A program made the position numbers and the translations under genes. Below are positions 23,125 through 33,079 of a stretch of 64,000 nt of DNA, piece by piece; position 1 is the first letter of the stretch, and the number at the start of each line of letters is the position of its first letter. Source of the DNA: Zopfochytrium polystomum (taxonomy: Eukaryota; Chytridiomycota; Chytridiomycetes; Chytridiales; Chytridiaceae); contig JAIVFJ010000113.1 in NCBI GenBank assembly GCA_025765615.1, positions 1 to 64,000 on the forward strand. Direction: 5' to 3'. The notes under the pieces are model-generated. The model worked only from the letters and a program-made list of their open reading frames with translations. It searched no databases and was not told the origin of the DNA.

Positions 23125-25812
23125 ATGGTTGGTAGTGCTCCGCTCCCGCCCGCCTGGCCTTTGCGGGCCAATCCTCCCAAGATCCTGGACCCTACGAACG
23201 TTGGAACTAGCACAGGGCAGCTGTTTACTCCGGCTGCGCCCCTCCAAGCTACAGCACCATCCGATAGCAGTGTTAGCAGCCGCATTAGAAGCGTGACAGA
23301 TGCCAGTATTGCAAGGCCGCTCGCCAGTGGAAGAGGCGACAGCTCGATAATCAGCAAGGACGAGCCGTCTCCGAAGCAGAAATCATACAAGAGCTCGACA
23401 TCTTCAGTAGCATCGCCGCCTCCTCTCGGAACCACCTCACCGCGACCAACCTCAACACCCCCCACATTGACCTTTCTTCAGCATCCCCTCTCTAGTACTA
23501 CCTCTGTTACTACATCAAGTTCACCCCCAAATGTGTCGGATACCAGAAGCTTAAGCGCGGTCGCGAAGGAAATGCAGTTCATGGCGTGTACGACCCTACC
23601 CGAATACGCAGCGCCTTCTTTCTCATCGGAACCCTTCGACTTCGCAAATGGATCACCTCGTGTCAGCCGCCTCCTGGAACCAGCGGCGTCACCAAAAGTT
23701 CAACGACGTGCGAGCTTCAGCAAGACTTTAGTCGTCACGAGCAGAATGAGCGGGGATGCCATTGCAGGAGAATCTGTTGCGCAGAACGTGGAGGACGGTC
23801 GCACCCCTGCATCCGATGAAACGCGAGGGTGGCAGCGCGAAAGCCGACTTCCCACGCGGGCAAGCCACATTTTGCAATCTGACGCGACCCCTCATAAGCC
23901 GTCGAACCATGAGAAAACTTCACTACTCGCGCTTAAACTCGAACGCCGCGGTAGCTATTTTGAATCGAAACGGCGAAAAATGCAAACATTCTCAAGCAAG
24001 CACGGTTTGAGTGACTTGGCCAGTAACGCTTCTCCAAGATCCTCCTTTCGCAGCAGTCGAGTGTCGCTCAACAGCGAGGCTGGCGGCATGTGGAACCTTC
24101 CGTTACTGCTCGTGGAGAGAATATGGATTCTCAAGAAATTGATCGGCAGCGAATCTTCTGTCCGGCTCCAAGTTCTCACCTGCTTTCTCGCTTTGCAGCT
24201 GACTTTGTTCGTTATCGCGATTTCCGTTCGGTTGGCTGTTGGCGCCAGATTACCCGGAATTCGGTGGTACAATTTTTCGCACTCATTTCTGGGCTTGATG
24301 GGGAAGAACTTGTTCCTTGTTGGTGTCATTTTCTCCCAGCTGTGTGCAAAAGCAACTACGGCCTCACTTCTGGCGTTTTCTGCGAAGGGAGCCAGCATCA
24401 CCGACGTGACGTTTATATATGGCAAGCATAACCCAAAGCGAGGGCGAAAACTGCGCTGGCTCTCGGTAATCGCCCTCACTTTCGTGGAGGGAGCACTTTG
24501 GCTGCTTGAATACGAGCTGGAATGGAAAACCACGATTGCTCTCCTTGGCGATTTTCCGTGCACACCAGCCGACTACCCAAACTCCCCGTCAGACTACACA
24601 AAGCTGCAAACGTACCTCGAAGGAGAGGTAGTCAATGCGAACATCTACAATTTCGCCCTTCCATTGGGCGACGGTCTCGTTGGTGGTTGGGCCGCATGGC
24701 CAACCTTCGTTCCGGCTCGTACTTTTGCCGTAACTGGCAAGGGATATGCATTTCTAGTCAGCGCAAAGTGCTCTACACCAACTCCCTCTGAGTTTTCGAC
24801 GCTTGGCGGAACGTTAGCTCCGGAAGACCTTGGCTCAACGCGATTCGAGCTTCCGGAGGAGCAGTTTTGGAACAACACGTATATAGCTACCGTCCTCATC
24901 GATATGCCAGCGACTTCGCATCAGATGCCGTTCCTACGGGGAAGGAGAGCGCAGCAGCTCTGCGAAATCTCCATCACAGTCGGCTTTGCAGAGGTCGCGG
25001 TGGCCTTCAAAGCAGACGAATGGATGAAAATCACGGGAAGCCAAATATCTCAGATTGTTTTGAATGAGACGCAGGCGCCTTTGATGCCGCGGATGCCGCG
25101 AGAAGTGTTTGCAGCCGAGGTCGAAAGCCTGCTCCTAAACGGTCTAGAAGTGACTCGGAAAATGCACCCAGAACGTGTTCAAGTCTGCGAGCAAATCATG
25201 TGGGCCATCGCGGTTGGGGTCAACACCGTCTTTCGCGATACTAAGTGCAATCCTCGGTTTCGGCATGCCACAACATGCTCAATTCTCCAGTGGGCAGTCG
25301 ATCCAGTATCGCAGCTTTACACGGATGAAAATATGTTTCGCGGAGTGAGCGGGGTGGTAGCCGGAATCGCGCATTACATTCTGATGCAGTACGATGGCTC
25401 CACGGTTGGGCTGTGTCCGTACTATGGCCAAGACGGAAGCGGGTACATTTCAGCCTCCAGCTGGATCGTAAATCTGGTCATTGCTATGCTCGTATTTTGC
25501 AGTGCAACTGAGCTTGCTCTCCTGTTCCTGGTTCTGTGGACGTCGGAGGGCGGTTCCCAGGCGGCGGACTGCGCCGCGCGGATACTTGAGGACCCGCTCC
25601 GCTTACTGTACGACGTTCGGCTAAGCTTACCCAAGCTCGTCTCCAAGGTCAAAGGTCCTGACACTGGCAATAGGGCGCTACGGCGGCACCTGCTAGATGT
25701 TGCCGTTCGGTACGGAGAGAGCAGGGTAAGCCGTTCGGACGAAATTGGTTCGTTGGTGCTGGACGACCCGAAGAGGACATTGAAGCTTCGACGTAATCGA
25801 AGCTACGTCTAA
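23125..25812 (+). CDS. Large multi-pass membrane protein, copy 1
   Basis: A single open frame of 895 codons from the first ATG (upstream codons to 23053 lack an ATG). Residues 1-330 are Ser/Thr/Pro-rich and probably cytosolic and disordered. Hydrophobic segments follow at about 350-373, 385-408 and 452-474. Then comes a hydrophilic domain of about 300 residues with cysteines and possible N-glycosylation sites (NNTY, NETQ), and a last hydrophobic segment at about 782-806. The C-terminus has ARILEDPLRLLYDVRLSLPKL and ends in basic LKLRRNRSYV. It is clearly paralogous to the protein at 55958-58222 (shared GVIFSQLCAKATT-, ALPLGDGLVGGW- and HYILMQYD-type motifs). I do not recognise the family. Receptor, channel subunit or cell-surface protein are guesses only. 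Confidence 0.8.
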   Translation: MVGSAPLPPAWPLRANPPKILDPTNVGTSTGQLFTPAAPLQATAPSDSSVSSRIRSVTDASIARPLASGRGDSSIISKDEPSPKQKSYKSSTSSVASPPPLGTTSPRPTSTPPTLTFLQHPLSSTTSVTTSSSPPNVSDTRSLSAVAKEMQFMACTTLPEYAAPSFSSEPFDFANGSPRVSRLLEPAASPKVQRRASFSKTLVVTSRMSGDAIAGESVAQNVEDGRTPASDETRGWQRESRLPTRASHILQSDATPHKPSNHEKTSLLALKLERRGSYFESKRRKMQTFSSKHGLSDLASNASPRSSFRSSRVSLNSEAGGMWNLPLLLVERIWILKKLIGSESSVRLQVLTCFLALQLTLFVIAISVRLAVGARLPGIRWYNFSHSFLGLMGKNLFLVGVIFSQLCAKATTASLLAFSAKGASITDVTFIYGKHNPKRGRKLRWLSVIALTFVEGALWLLEYELEWKTTIALLGDFPCTPADYPNSPSDYTKLQTYLEGEVVNANIYNFALPLGDGLVGGWAAWPTFVPARTFAVTGKGYAFLVSAKCSTPTPSEFSTLGGTLAPEDLGSTRFELPEEQFWNNTYIATVLIDMPATSHQMPFLRGRRAQQLCEISITVGFAEVAVAFKADEWMKITGSQISQIVLNETQAPLMPRMPREVFAAEVESLLLNGLEVTRKMHPERVQVCEQIMWAIAVGVNTVFRDTKCNPRFRHATTCSILQWAVDPVSQLYTDENMFRGVSGVVAGIAHYILMQYDGSTVGLCPYYGQDGSGYISASSWIVNLVIAMLVFCSATELALLFLVLWTSEGGSQAADCAARILEDPLRLLYDVRLSLPKLVSKVKGPDTGNRALRRHLLDVAVRYGESRVSRSDEIGSLVLDDPKRTLKLRRNRSYV

Positions 25813-26105
25813 AATGGGGTTAAACCGCATCTTCTTGATTGCGGAAGGTAGTACTGACGAGACTTTGGGGCGCTTTGTTACAAGAAGCGTAGTTAACGCA
25901 GACGTTGTTTTTCTAATTGTGAGTGTGAGAGATCGACTACTGGCGAGTCTTAGTTTGCTATTTAGAGGAAAAGGCCTCCGACGTTTGAACGACTGCTCGA
26001 TGGGCAAAGGAGACCTCTGCCGACTGTCCGAGCTCAACAACCGATGGGTACACGGTGGCACCAATAAAGTGCGTGCTCCTAACCAATCCTGATTGTCAAA
26101 GGCTT

Positions 26106-26846
26106 CTATTCCCAGGATGGTTTGCCAAGAAGCGTGTCCATTACTCCCATTGACACGACCGACTTGACAACGGAGACTCGTAGCTGAGCAATGGCTGGTT
26201 CATAGGGGTTACCCCCTCTTCGACCGCTTTCTTCGGATGGCATCTTGCCGTCAAGCATCCAAATTGATGCTCGGTATGCTACAGCCGCTGCTGCGGCCGC
26301 TGCGACATTCTGGGCTGAGCGGGAAATTGATCGGGTCTGTGTCTGTTTCGACTTGGTCCTGTCCCAGACCTGTGTTGCAGGGACAACACAATCAGATTGA
26401 CCAACGAGAAGACGACCGCCTACCATGAAAAAAGCCATAAATCCAATCGCCTCACGAGCGGCCAGGATGGTTGCAACTCTCCAAAACGCCCATTCACGAG
26501 CGTTAACGCTTCCTGAGGGGGAAAGCTGTTGGATGCGCGCTATCCACTTTTCCTCCTCGGGTCGTTTCTGAAGGACCGTCGAGGACTGAAGCAGAAGCGA
26601 CAGGACTGCTTGGAGCGATCCCGCGGCGCCGGACGCCAAAGCACTTTGTGCAGCCGGGCTGATTAGAAACGACGTGAGGGCCGTAACACCCTGGCTTTCG
26701 ATGCTGACGCCACCAACGCGTGTCGAGGCTGTCACTGCCAGTGCAGCGGCAGCTCGACGGCGAGCTTGTCCGAACGCGATGCTCACTACAAATGGTGCCC
26801 AGTCGACACGGCGAGGCATTGCCGCAGCCTTTTTCTGATCCTTCAT
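26106..26846 (-). CDS. Hypothetical protein, helical, possibly membrane-associated
   Basis: The ATG at 26846 gives 246 codons with no intron. Alanine-rich helical stretches and several moderately hydrophobic segments are present (SAALASGAAGSLQ-like region, REAIGFMAFFMVGGRLLV, a long alanine run followed by YRASIWML, and SVVKSVVSMGVMDTLLGK near the end). The N-terminus is basic. The pattern fits a small organelle membrane protein, but there is no signature I can name. It is arranged head to head with the gene at 26976, with about 130 bp between the start codons. Confidence 0.6.
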   Translation of the reverse strand: MKDQKKAAAMPRRVDWAPFVVSIAFGQARRRAAAALAVTASTRVGGVSIESQGVTALTSFLISPAAQSALASGAAGSLQAVLSLLLQSSTVLQKRPEEEKWIARIQQLSPSGSVNAREWAFWRVATILAAREAIGFMAFFMVGGRLLVGQSDCVVPATQVWDRTKSKQTQTRSISRSAQNVAAAAAAAVAYRASIWMLDGKMPSEESGRRGGNPYEPAIAQLRVSVVKSVVSMGVMDTLLGKPSWE

Positions 26847-26975
26847 GGCCACTCCCTCAGTTCAGCCCGTCGTCGTCGTCGTCGTTTCTTCGTCGTCCCA
26901 GCTGATCCACCACGTGCGGAAATGTGGCAGTGACGAAATTTGTTGATTTTTTGGAACCCTGCTGTTAGAGTGGCT
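26847..26975. promoter_or_regulatory. Divergent promoter of two unknown genes
   Basis: The start codons at 26846 (minus) and 26976 (plus) are 129 bp apart. A GTC/GTCGTC trinucleotide tract lies at about 26870-26895. A shared promoter is likely; no specific site recognised. Confidence 0.4.
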
Positions 26976-28571
26976 ATGGTTGACGGCCGGCAACTCTTGA
27001 CTAAAGTCTGCGACGCCTCCCGCGCGTTCCACGCGGACAGGTCTATGACCGCTCTTCCAGCCGCTGGCCGCCTCGAGTCACTCGCCTCCGGGAACCTGCG
27101 CCCCACCCTCTCCACTAAAATTGTTCCCCCTCTACATTTACTGGAGTCGGCTACCACGGACTGGGGCAGGTTGACCGATCCCACTACTACCCCATCCGAT
27201 CTAGATGATAACTCACGCCTTGCACTATGCTGCCTGCGTGGCTCTCGAACCGTCATGCTCTCTCGTGTTTCCGAGGCAATTTCGGAGTTTGCATCGTTCA
27301 AGCACTCATACGGCTCACGGGTCGAGAAATCGTTTTATGAGGGCATTGCCGCATCGAGCACTGCTTCCCTTTCTCAGCATCTTGTGCGAGATAGACCGCT
27401 CTCGTTCATGGGTTCTGGGGACGCCACTGTACTACGATCTGGGAAAGCCTTGACGATATCAACCGCCAAGTGGAATTTTGTGGGAACTGAGGCGCAGCAT
27501 CCACCCCTCACCCTTGGCCCATACCTTTCGTATCACGAGATGCAACTGTCTGCTTTCCTTGCTGTGTCTTCACCCACTGTGTTCGTAAACTCTGGCAGCA
27601 GGGCCAATTGCGGAAAAGTGTCGGCTGATCCAAATTCCTTCTCGCCTTTTGGTTTCCTCGTTGGCCTCGTCGGTGCCAGATTTGAGCGCGACCACCAAAT
27701 GGAAAGCGAGTACATTCTCGTTGATCGGCGATTTTCCGTTCCCGATAATGGATTTGGGGCGTCTGGAAAATTGGCAAATCCCGTCGAGTATGGACGGTTA
27801 TCCATTCTGGCCAAGCTTCTTGGCGTTTGGCACTCGAACGCGTCCGACTGGGCGTTCCCTTCATATGACGAAGTCACTCAAGCATTGGCAAGAGGTGACG
27901 AACCCGGATTTCACGTGATATCCGATGGAGTTTACTTCAATGCCAACGCGTACAGAGCCCGCATAGGAATTACCGCGAGAACAGCCCTGTTGGAGGCGAA
28001 CGACCGTGCCAGATCCATAAACCAGGAAAATGATCGGGAGAGGGGATCTGGAAAAAACTCTTCTTTGTGCTATCGCGCACATATTCGAGTCGTTGGGCTT
28101 GGGTTAGGTGTTTGGCAGATTCCGGCAATACCGTTCGTGCAGCAGCAGCTCTTTGTCGACTGTTTCGCAGAAGCCGTTCGTAGTTGTCCGCTCTCAGAAG
28201 TGGCCGTGCTCGAATTCATTTGGGTAGAGCCAACAAACTGCGGTGGTGTTCCGCACGGCAGCAATTTGATCAGCGCAGCGGGGAACCCCATCGAAGTGAT
28301 GTTTTCCAGGAGCAATCCAGCCGACCCGTTGCCAAAGCTGAGGCAGCACCTAACGACCAATTTGATGCATGACGACGGCGAGCAAATTGTGCAGCCGTTC
28401 CTCGTGGCGACATATGCCTGGGACTCCAACAGCTACCCGGGTAACGAATATTGGCGCGGTATGCTTGCGGCCTCGGGTGACCCAGCAGCCGCGTGCTGTT
28501 CACTTATTAGTGAAACCCAAAACCCAGAGGTGAACCCATCGATAATCGATAACATTGTGATTCTTGACTGA
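26976..28571 (+). CDS. Conserved hypothetical protein, possible DUF4804/macro-like
   Basis: Single-exon gene, 531 codons from the first ATG. The N-terminal 150 residues look variable. The C-terminal 350 residues look globular and conserved: LGPYLSYHEMQLSAFLAV, EYGRLSILAKLLGVWHSN, VISDGVYFNANAYRARIG, then ATYAWDSNSYPGNEYWRG and ASGDPAAACCSLISETQNPE at the end. The closing motif reminds me of the DUF4804 group, which includes the Legionella effector MavL, an ADP-ribose-related hydrolase with a macro fold and eukaryotic relatives. This link is from memory of motif shape only and is weak. If correct, ADP-ribose hydrolysis would be the expected activity. Otherwise function is unknown. Confidence 0.7.
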   Translation: MVDGRQLLTKVCDASRAFHADRSMTALPAAGRLESLASGNLRPTLSTKIVPPLHLLESATTDWGRLTDPTTTPSDLDDNSRLALCCLRGSRTVMLSRVSEAISEFASFKHSYGSRVEKSFYEGIAASSTASLSQHLVRDRPLSFMGSGDATVLRSGKALTISTAKWNFVGTEAQHPPLTLGPYLSYHEMQLSAFLAVSSPTVFVNSGSRANCGKVSADPNSFSPFGFLVGLVGARFERDHQMESEYILVDRRFSVPDNGFGASGKLANPVEYGRLSILAKLLGVWHSNASDWAFPSYDEVTQALARGDEPGFHVISDGVYFNANAYRARIGITARTALLEANDRARSINQENDRERGSGKNSSLCYRAHIRVVGLGLGVWQIPAIPFVQQQLFVDCFAEAVRSCPLSEVAVLEFIWVEPTNCGGVPHGSNLISAAGNPIEVMFSRSNPADPLPKLRQHLTTNLMHDDGEQIVQPFLVATYAWDSNSYPGNEYWRGMLAASGDPAAACCSLISETQNPEVNPSIIDNIVILD

Positions 28572-28809
28572 GAAGCACCGCCAATACAATACAAAGTGAC
28601 TTGTAAACCCTCAAGCCCCAATTGGCATTGAGACAGCCATCATTAGCCCTCCGAGTGTTCGCTTTGCTTCTCTGCTACTCCTTTGATTTTCGCTTTCGGG
28701 AATTCGATTCACCCAATCCCCCGTGAAGGTTCGATACAATTGTGGTCAAGCATAACTGTCTGGTCCGTCCAGCTGGATGCAAAATACTATTTATTTGGAT
28801 TCACGTTAT

Positions 28810-30003
28810 TCAACTTCGAATTGGAGGTAATGCCGTCCGTTGGCGCGAGTGAGATCTGCCAGAAGTAGGAAGATCGCTCAAATCTGAGGAACTGAAAGTG
28901 AAGAATTGCTGTTGCTGATGCTGATGGTCTGTGTTTCCACCACTGTGGTCCTCTATCACCACAATGGGCAGGCTCAACCTCCATTCAGTGCCCGCTGTTG
29001 CAGACTCATCTACTGCAACATCTCCACTGCCCACCGCGTTCCGTTCCTGTTCATCAGTAGTACTTGATGGCTTTAATGAACTTTGTGCAAGCTTTGGAGG
29101 AGCTCCGAAGGTAAGCACGTGTGGCGTCAGGTTTTGGGCTAGACCAGCGGAAGCAACATTGACAGCTGCTGCTGCGACGCGTGGGTGATGCCAGTCACCC
29201 TCACTGGTAAATCGGGGCAATGCTGTTCTAGGGATAGTGGCGTCAGCTTCGCCGGGCAGGATAAGATTATGACTCCGTTCTGCGAGGTTTTCGCCGTCCA
29301 AAGAAAACTCATGCTCATTCTCGTCAATCATTAAGTTAAGAGCGTCGAGGAGAGCTTGCGCGTGGCCACCAGGATTGGGACCTCCCTCGCGACTCTGAAC
29401 CCAACCTATTGGCGGCGATCCTGGGGGCGACAGCAGGAAATTGCGCTCGATTTCCGGGACTTGCAAATGGCCGATATTCACACCTTGCTCCGGATTAAGG
29501 TGACGATCCTCGGTGTGCTGAACAATATCGTTATGACTTCGTTTTTCTGACAGAAATGGTGATTACATCTGCGTAGTACACCCGAAAGTTGGGGCCGAGT
29601 TCCGCACTGCTGCTGCTTTCGAGTTCCGCGCGCGCAGCGGTCGCATCGCCGACAGAATTAAAAACAACTGTGCGGATCGCAGGGGTGGGGAGGAGAAGGA
29701 CCAGACGCAGGTTTGTGGTCGGTTTAGTATATCCAAGGAAAGGATCAAGCGAAGTGGCACAACCAAGCATCCGATTGAACGATTTCAAAGGGACTATCCG
29801 CCTGATCGGGATGCCGTCCCCAACTGCGAGGCTGAGACCACGTGAAAGGATAGTGCGGGTCAGGAATATTGCAGCGGATCGTGATGGCCGAATAGGCGGG
29901 CAGATTGGGCGCAAGTCTCTGATTACCGGACAGGGTCACAGTTTCGGTCATACGCCGACGAAGAAAGCGCCGTCAGTATCAGTGTGTTTGTCGGTTCACT
30001 CAT
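28810..30003 (-). CDS. RCN1: Calcipressin (regulator of calcineurin, RCAN/RCN1)
   Basis: Regulator that binds the phosphatase calcineurin in the Ca2+ signalling pathway. The ATG is at 30003 (MSEPTNTLILTAL). Introns at 29832-29926, 29668-29763 (branch-like TACTAAAC) and 29518-29566 (49 nt) give 317 codons in frame. After splicing, IVPLKSFNRMLVVFNS and ATAARAELESSS form the RRM-like domain and FRVYYAD its last strand. The hallmark calcineurin-docking motif FLLSPPGSPPIGW lies in exon 4, and LPIVVIEDHSGG is the second conserved site. The tail (poly-Gln, Ser-rich) is longer than in vertebrate RCANs, and the N-terminal RRM seems short by one helix. Identification is firm; the symbol follows yeast usage. 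Confidence 0.92.
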
Positions 30004-31689
30004 TTTGGAAAAAAAGGGGACAAAAGGCAAAAAAAGAAACCATTGGAAGCCAGATTGGAGGTTGGGCAGAATGGAATCATGTACCAATGTAGCAGACAGA
30101 AAGGCTGCCCACCTCCTGCGAAAGGACGAGCCCCGAGTCGTCTGATGCGCCATCTGCGGAGGTGCGACTGCTGCTGTTACTCTAGTGCGGGTGGTCCCGA
30201 GGGAAGCCATCGGTAAACGCTGGCGACTTCAAAACGCATGTCCTATATCTATTATTGTCTCCCGTGGGAGACTGTTGGGTCCTGGCTTTAGCACCAGCTC
30301 GAACACCAACGGTTCCTCGCACTCGGTCAGGAAGGATTGAGCTTCCTCCTCTTGGCTTCCCCGCCACTGCCCTTCTTTACATCTCCACCATTCTTCCGTG
30401 TGAACACTCTTCCAGCGTCGGCGATGCTTAGGCCGCGATCGGCTCTAGCCCTGTTCCACGCTCATCCCAGCACTAATTGCAAGTCGCAACTTCCCCTCGC
30501 CATTCTCTCTTCGGCGTTCCACTCGTTTCGCTGCTCCGCCCGACTCCCATGAACGCCAACCCGGCCACCACTTTGTCAGTGGACATCCGGCTCCTCCACG
30601 AGCTCATCACATCCGTTGCCCCATCCCTCCTGTGTGGGAGCGGTGAAGGGCCCCTGCACCAGCAGTGACGTGGTTCCGGCGGCGGGACCAGTGCTGGTAT
30701 TGACGACACGTGGGGTTGGTTACGGTGACAGTGACTGTGGTGCGCAATCGGAACCCCCCACCCCCGTCCACCCGCCGCAATGGAGATTGTATGACCCTTC
30801 CATCTTTCTCAGCGGACCTGATTGATAACCGCCGTCCGTCTCTTAGCTCGGTCAAGGGCTCCCTTCAACTCTAATTGTCATTGCCCTGCTCGCTTCATGC
30901 TCGCTTCATGCTGCTGCTCCCTTGCTGCGCCAATATGTGCCGTCCCCTGATGGTGCGGAACCTGGCCCTTTGTCTTCCACCTGCTCGTCCCTCAATGACC
31001 CTTCCGCCTTCAGACTTCATTCCTTCGTTTTTTTGACTCTTTCTTGGTTCACATCTAACAAACTGATGTTTCACAGCTTCGTCCCACTCTCAAAGACCTC
31101 TGTACAAGCACGCTTTGAATTAGCTGTGACTACTGTTCCTTTTTCGGGGAATCTGACGTTCTGAACAAAATAAACAACGATCAGTGAACCTTCCGTTCAT
31201 CATAGCACACTTCCTCGAATACCTCCCTTGGCCTTCCATCTTTTGGCTAGTGTTCTGCCATCGTCCGCCCAGCTTCCCTCCATTTGTCCAATATTCCACC
31301 TTTTCACAACAGCCCTGCAATATTTTTTAAATCTTGGGCAATCGTGAAGGCAACCTTACTGTCCAAATAGATGAGGAGGGAGGTGGGAAATGGAAAGGTG
31401 AGGTGAAACCTCAGGCTCTCTGTTTCCTCACTGTCTGATTCACCTCCACAAAGCTCTAAGAATGTTGGTTACTGCTTTCGTTTTTTTTATTTTTTTTTTT
31501 TGGTGTCCTTGCGTCATGGACAGACCAGAAGGGAAAAAAAAGAGCCCACCACGATCCCGAGAAGCACCGCAAAAATGAGTTTCGCCGCTTTGCTGGTTGC
31601 GATGTGATTTCGTCAGAGAGCGGGGGTGACGAATCATCGTGTTGGGGTTTGTCCGCCTGACAAGGGATGCGAACCCGTCCCGACAGCGG
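30004..31689. other. No supported gene
   Basis: Upstream of calcipressin and PDX1. Only short plus-strand open frames (for example 30337-30552 and 30922-31164) with no domain and no coherent codon pattern. A T homopolymer lies at 31480-31502. Confidence 0.5.
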
Positions 31690-31721
31690 GGATTCAAAGA
31701 GAGAAGAAGAGAGAGAGAGAT

Positions 31722-31813
<92 letters not shown>

Positions 31814-31815
31814 CG
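31690..31815. repeat. GA microsatellite in the PDX1 upstream region
   Basis: About 120 bp of nearly pure GA/GAGA dinucleotide repeat (T interruptions near 31780), about 170 bp before the PDX1 ATG. It creates long false open frames in both directions. Confidence 0.95.
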
Positions 31816-31981
31816 AGAGACCATGCGACAAAACAAAGAGGAGGGAACGGAAAGAAGTGAAAGATTGTAAACGCGAGAGAAGGAAAAGAAGGAAAGGCAT
31901 TTCTTTCAAGAGATAAATACTCGTCTGCCCGACCGAACGTCCAACTTCGCATCCGAAAACTGACGATTACACCAAACAGCA

Positions 31982-33079
31982 ATGGCCTCCCAATTCCCAA
32001 CACCGGCGAACATCGTCCCCAATGGCGTTCACCTGAACGGCAACAGCGAGGCATCTGCACCAACCACAACTTCGTTCGCCCTGAAGGCTGGCTTGGCGCA
32101 GAATCTTAAGGTAAGCCCCTCGCCCCTCCGATCGAATCCAGGGCCGCCATCGCCATCGCCCTCAGCTCTGATCTCTCGATTCCTGTTCATAGGGCGGGGT
32201 CATTATGGACGTGATCAACGCTGAACAAGCCCGCATTGCCGAGGAAGCCGGAGCCTGTGCTGTCATGGCTTTGGAGCGCGTCCCGGCAGATATTCGGAAG
32301 AACGGTGCGATCGCTGAGGCCCTTCTTTTACTGCTTGGCGCTCATCAAGCTCAACAATAGGTGGTGTTGCACGCATGTCTGACCCTAAAATGATCAAGGA
32401 AATCATCGATGCGGTCACAATCCCAGTGATGGCGAAAGTTCGTATCGGGCACATCGTTGAGGCGCAAATTCTGGAAGCTGTGGGCGTCGATTTCATTGAC
32501 GAGTCTGAAGTTCTCACTCCTGCGGATGATGTGAACCACATCGACAAATCCGCATTCAACGTTCCTTTTGTCTGTGGTTGCAAGAACCTTGGCGAAGCTC
32601 TGCGCCGAATCAACGAAGGGGCTTCTTTCATTCGCACAAAAGGCGAAGCTGGAACTGGAAATGTTGTGGAGGCTGTTCGCCATGCACGTACTCTAATGGC
32701 GGAGATTCGCCGGGTCCAAGCCATGGACGATGTTGAGCTCTACGCCCTTGCGAAAGATATTCAGGCACCCTACCACCTCGTCAAGGAAGTTAAGCGGCTA
32801 GGTCGTCTTCCTGTCGTGAACTTCGCAGCCGGCGGTGTCGCCACACCAGCTGACGCTGCCCTAATGATGCAATTGGGCATGGATGGCGTTTTTGTTGGCT
32901 CCGGCATTTTCAAGTCAGGAGACCCTGCCAAGCGCGCGAGAGCTATCGTGCAGGCAGTTACTCACTACAAGAACCCGAAGGTGTTGGCGGAGGTCTCGGA
33001 AGATCTGGGGGAGGCGATGGTGGGGATCAATATTGGGGACATTCCGAAGGGTCAGGTTATGGCGCAGCGTGGCTGGTGA
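31982..33079 (+). CDS. SNZ1: Pyridoxal 5'-phosphate synthase, PDX1/SNZ subunit
   Basis: Makes pyridoxal 5'-phosphate from ribose 5-phosphate, glyceraldehyde 3-phosphate and ammonia supplied by the PDX2/SNO glutaminase; cytosolic dodecamer in known cases. Three exons (introns 32111-32192 and 32305-32360) give 319 codons in frame. A short variable leader is followed by [20 protein letters not shown] (catalytic Asp) and [16 protein letters not shown]. After intron 2 come GGVARMSDP, the Schiff-base lysine in [22 protein letters not shown] with the second lysine, [18 protein letters not shown] and GVFVGSGIF. All expected catalytic residues are present and length is normal. No SNO partner lies in this window. 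Confidence 0.95.

Noticed and set aside
31655..31690. GGGATGCGAACCCGTCCCG, resembling a tRNA T-arm
   Set aside because: Arm does not pair properly and no other tRNA arms fit around it.
31440..32069. Long open frames of Leu-Ser or Arg-Glu repeats
   Set aside because: Produced by the GA microsatellite; overlaps the PDX1 start.
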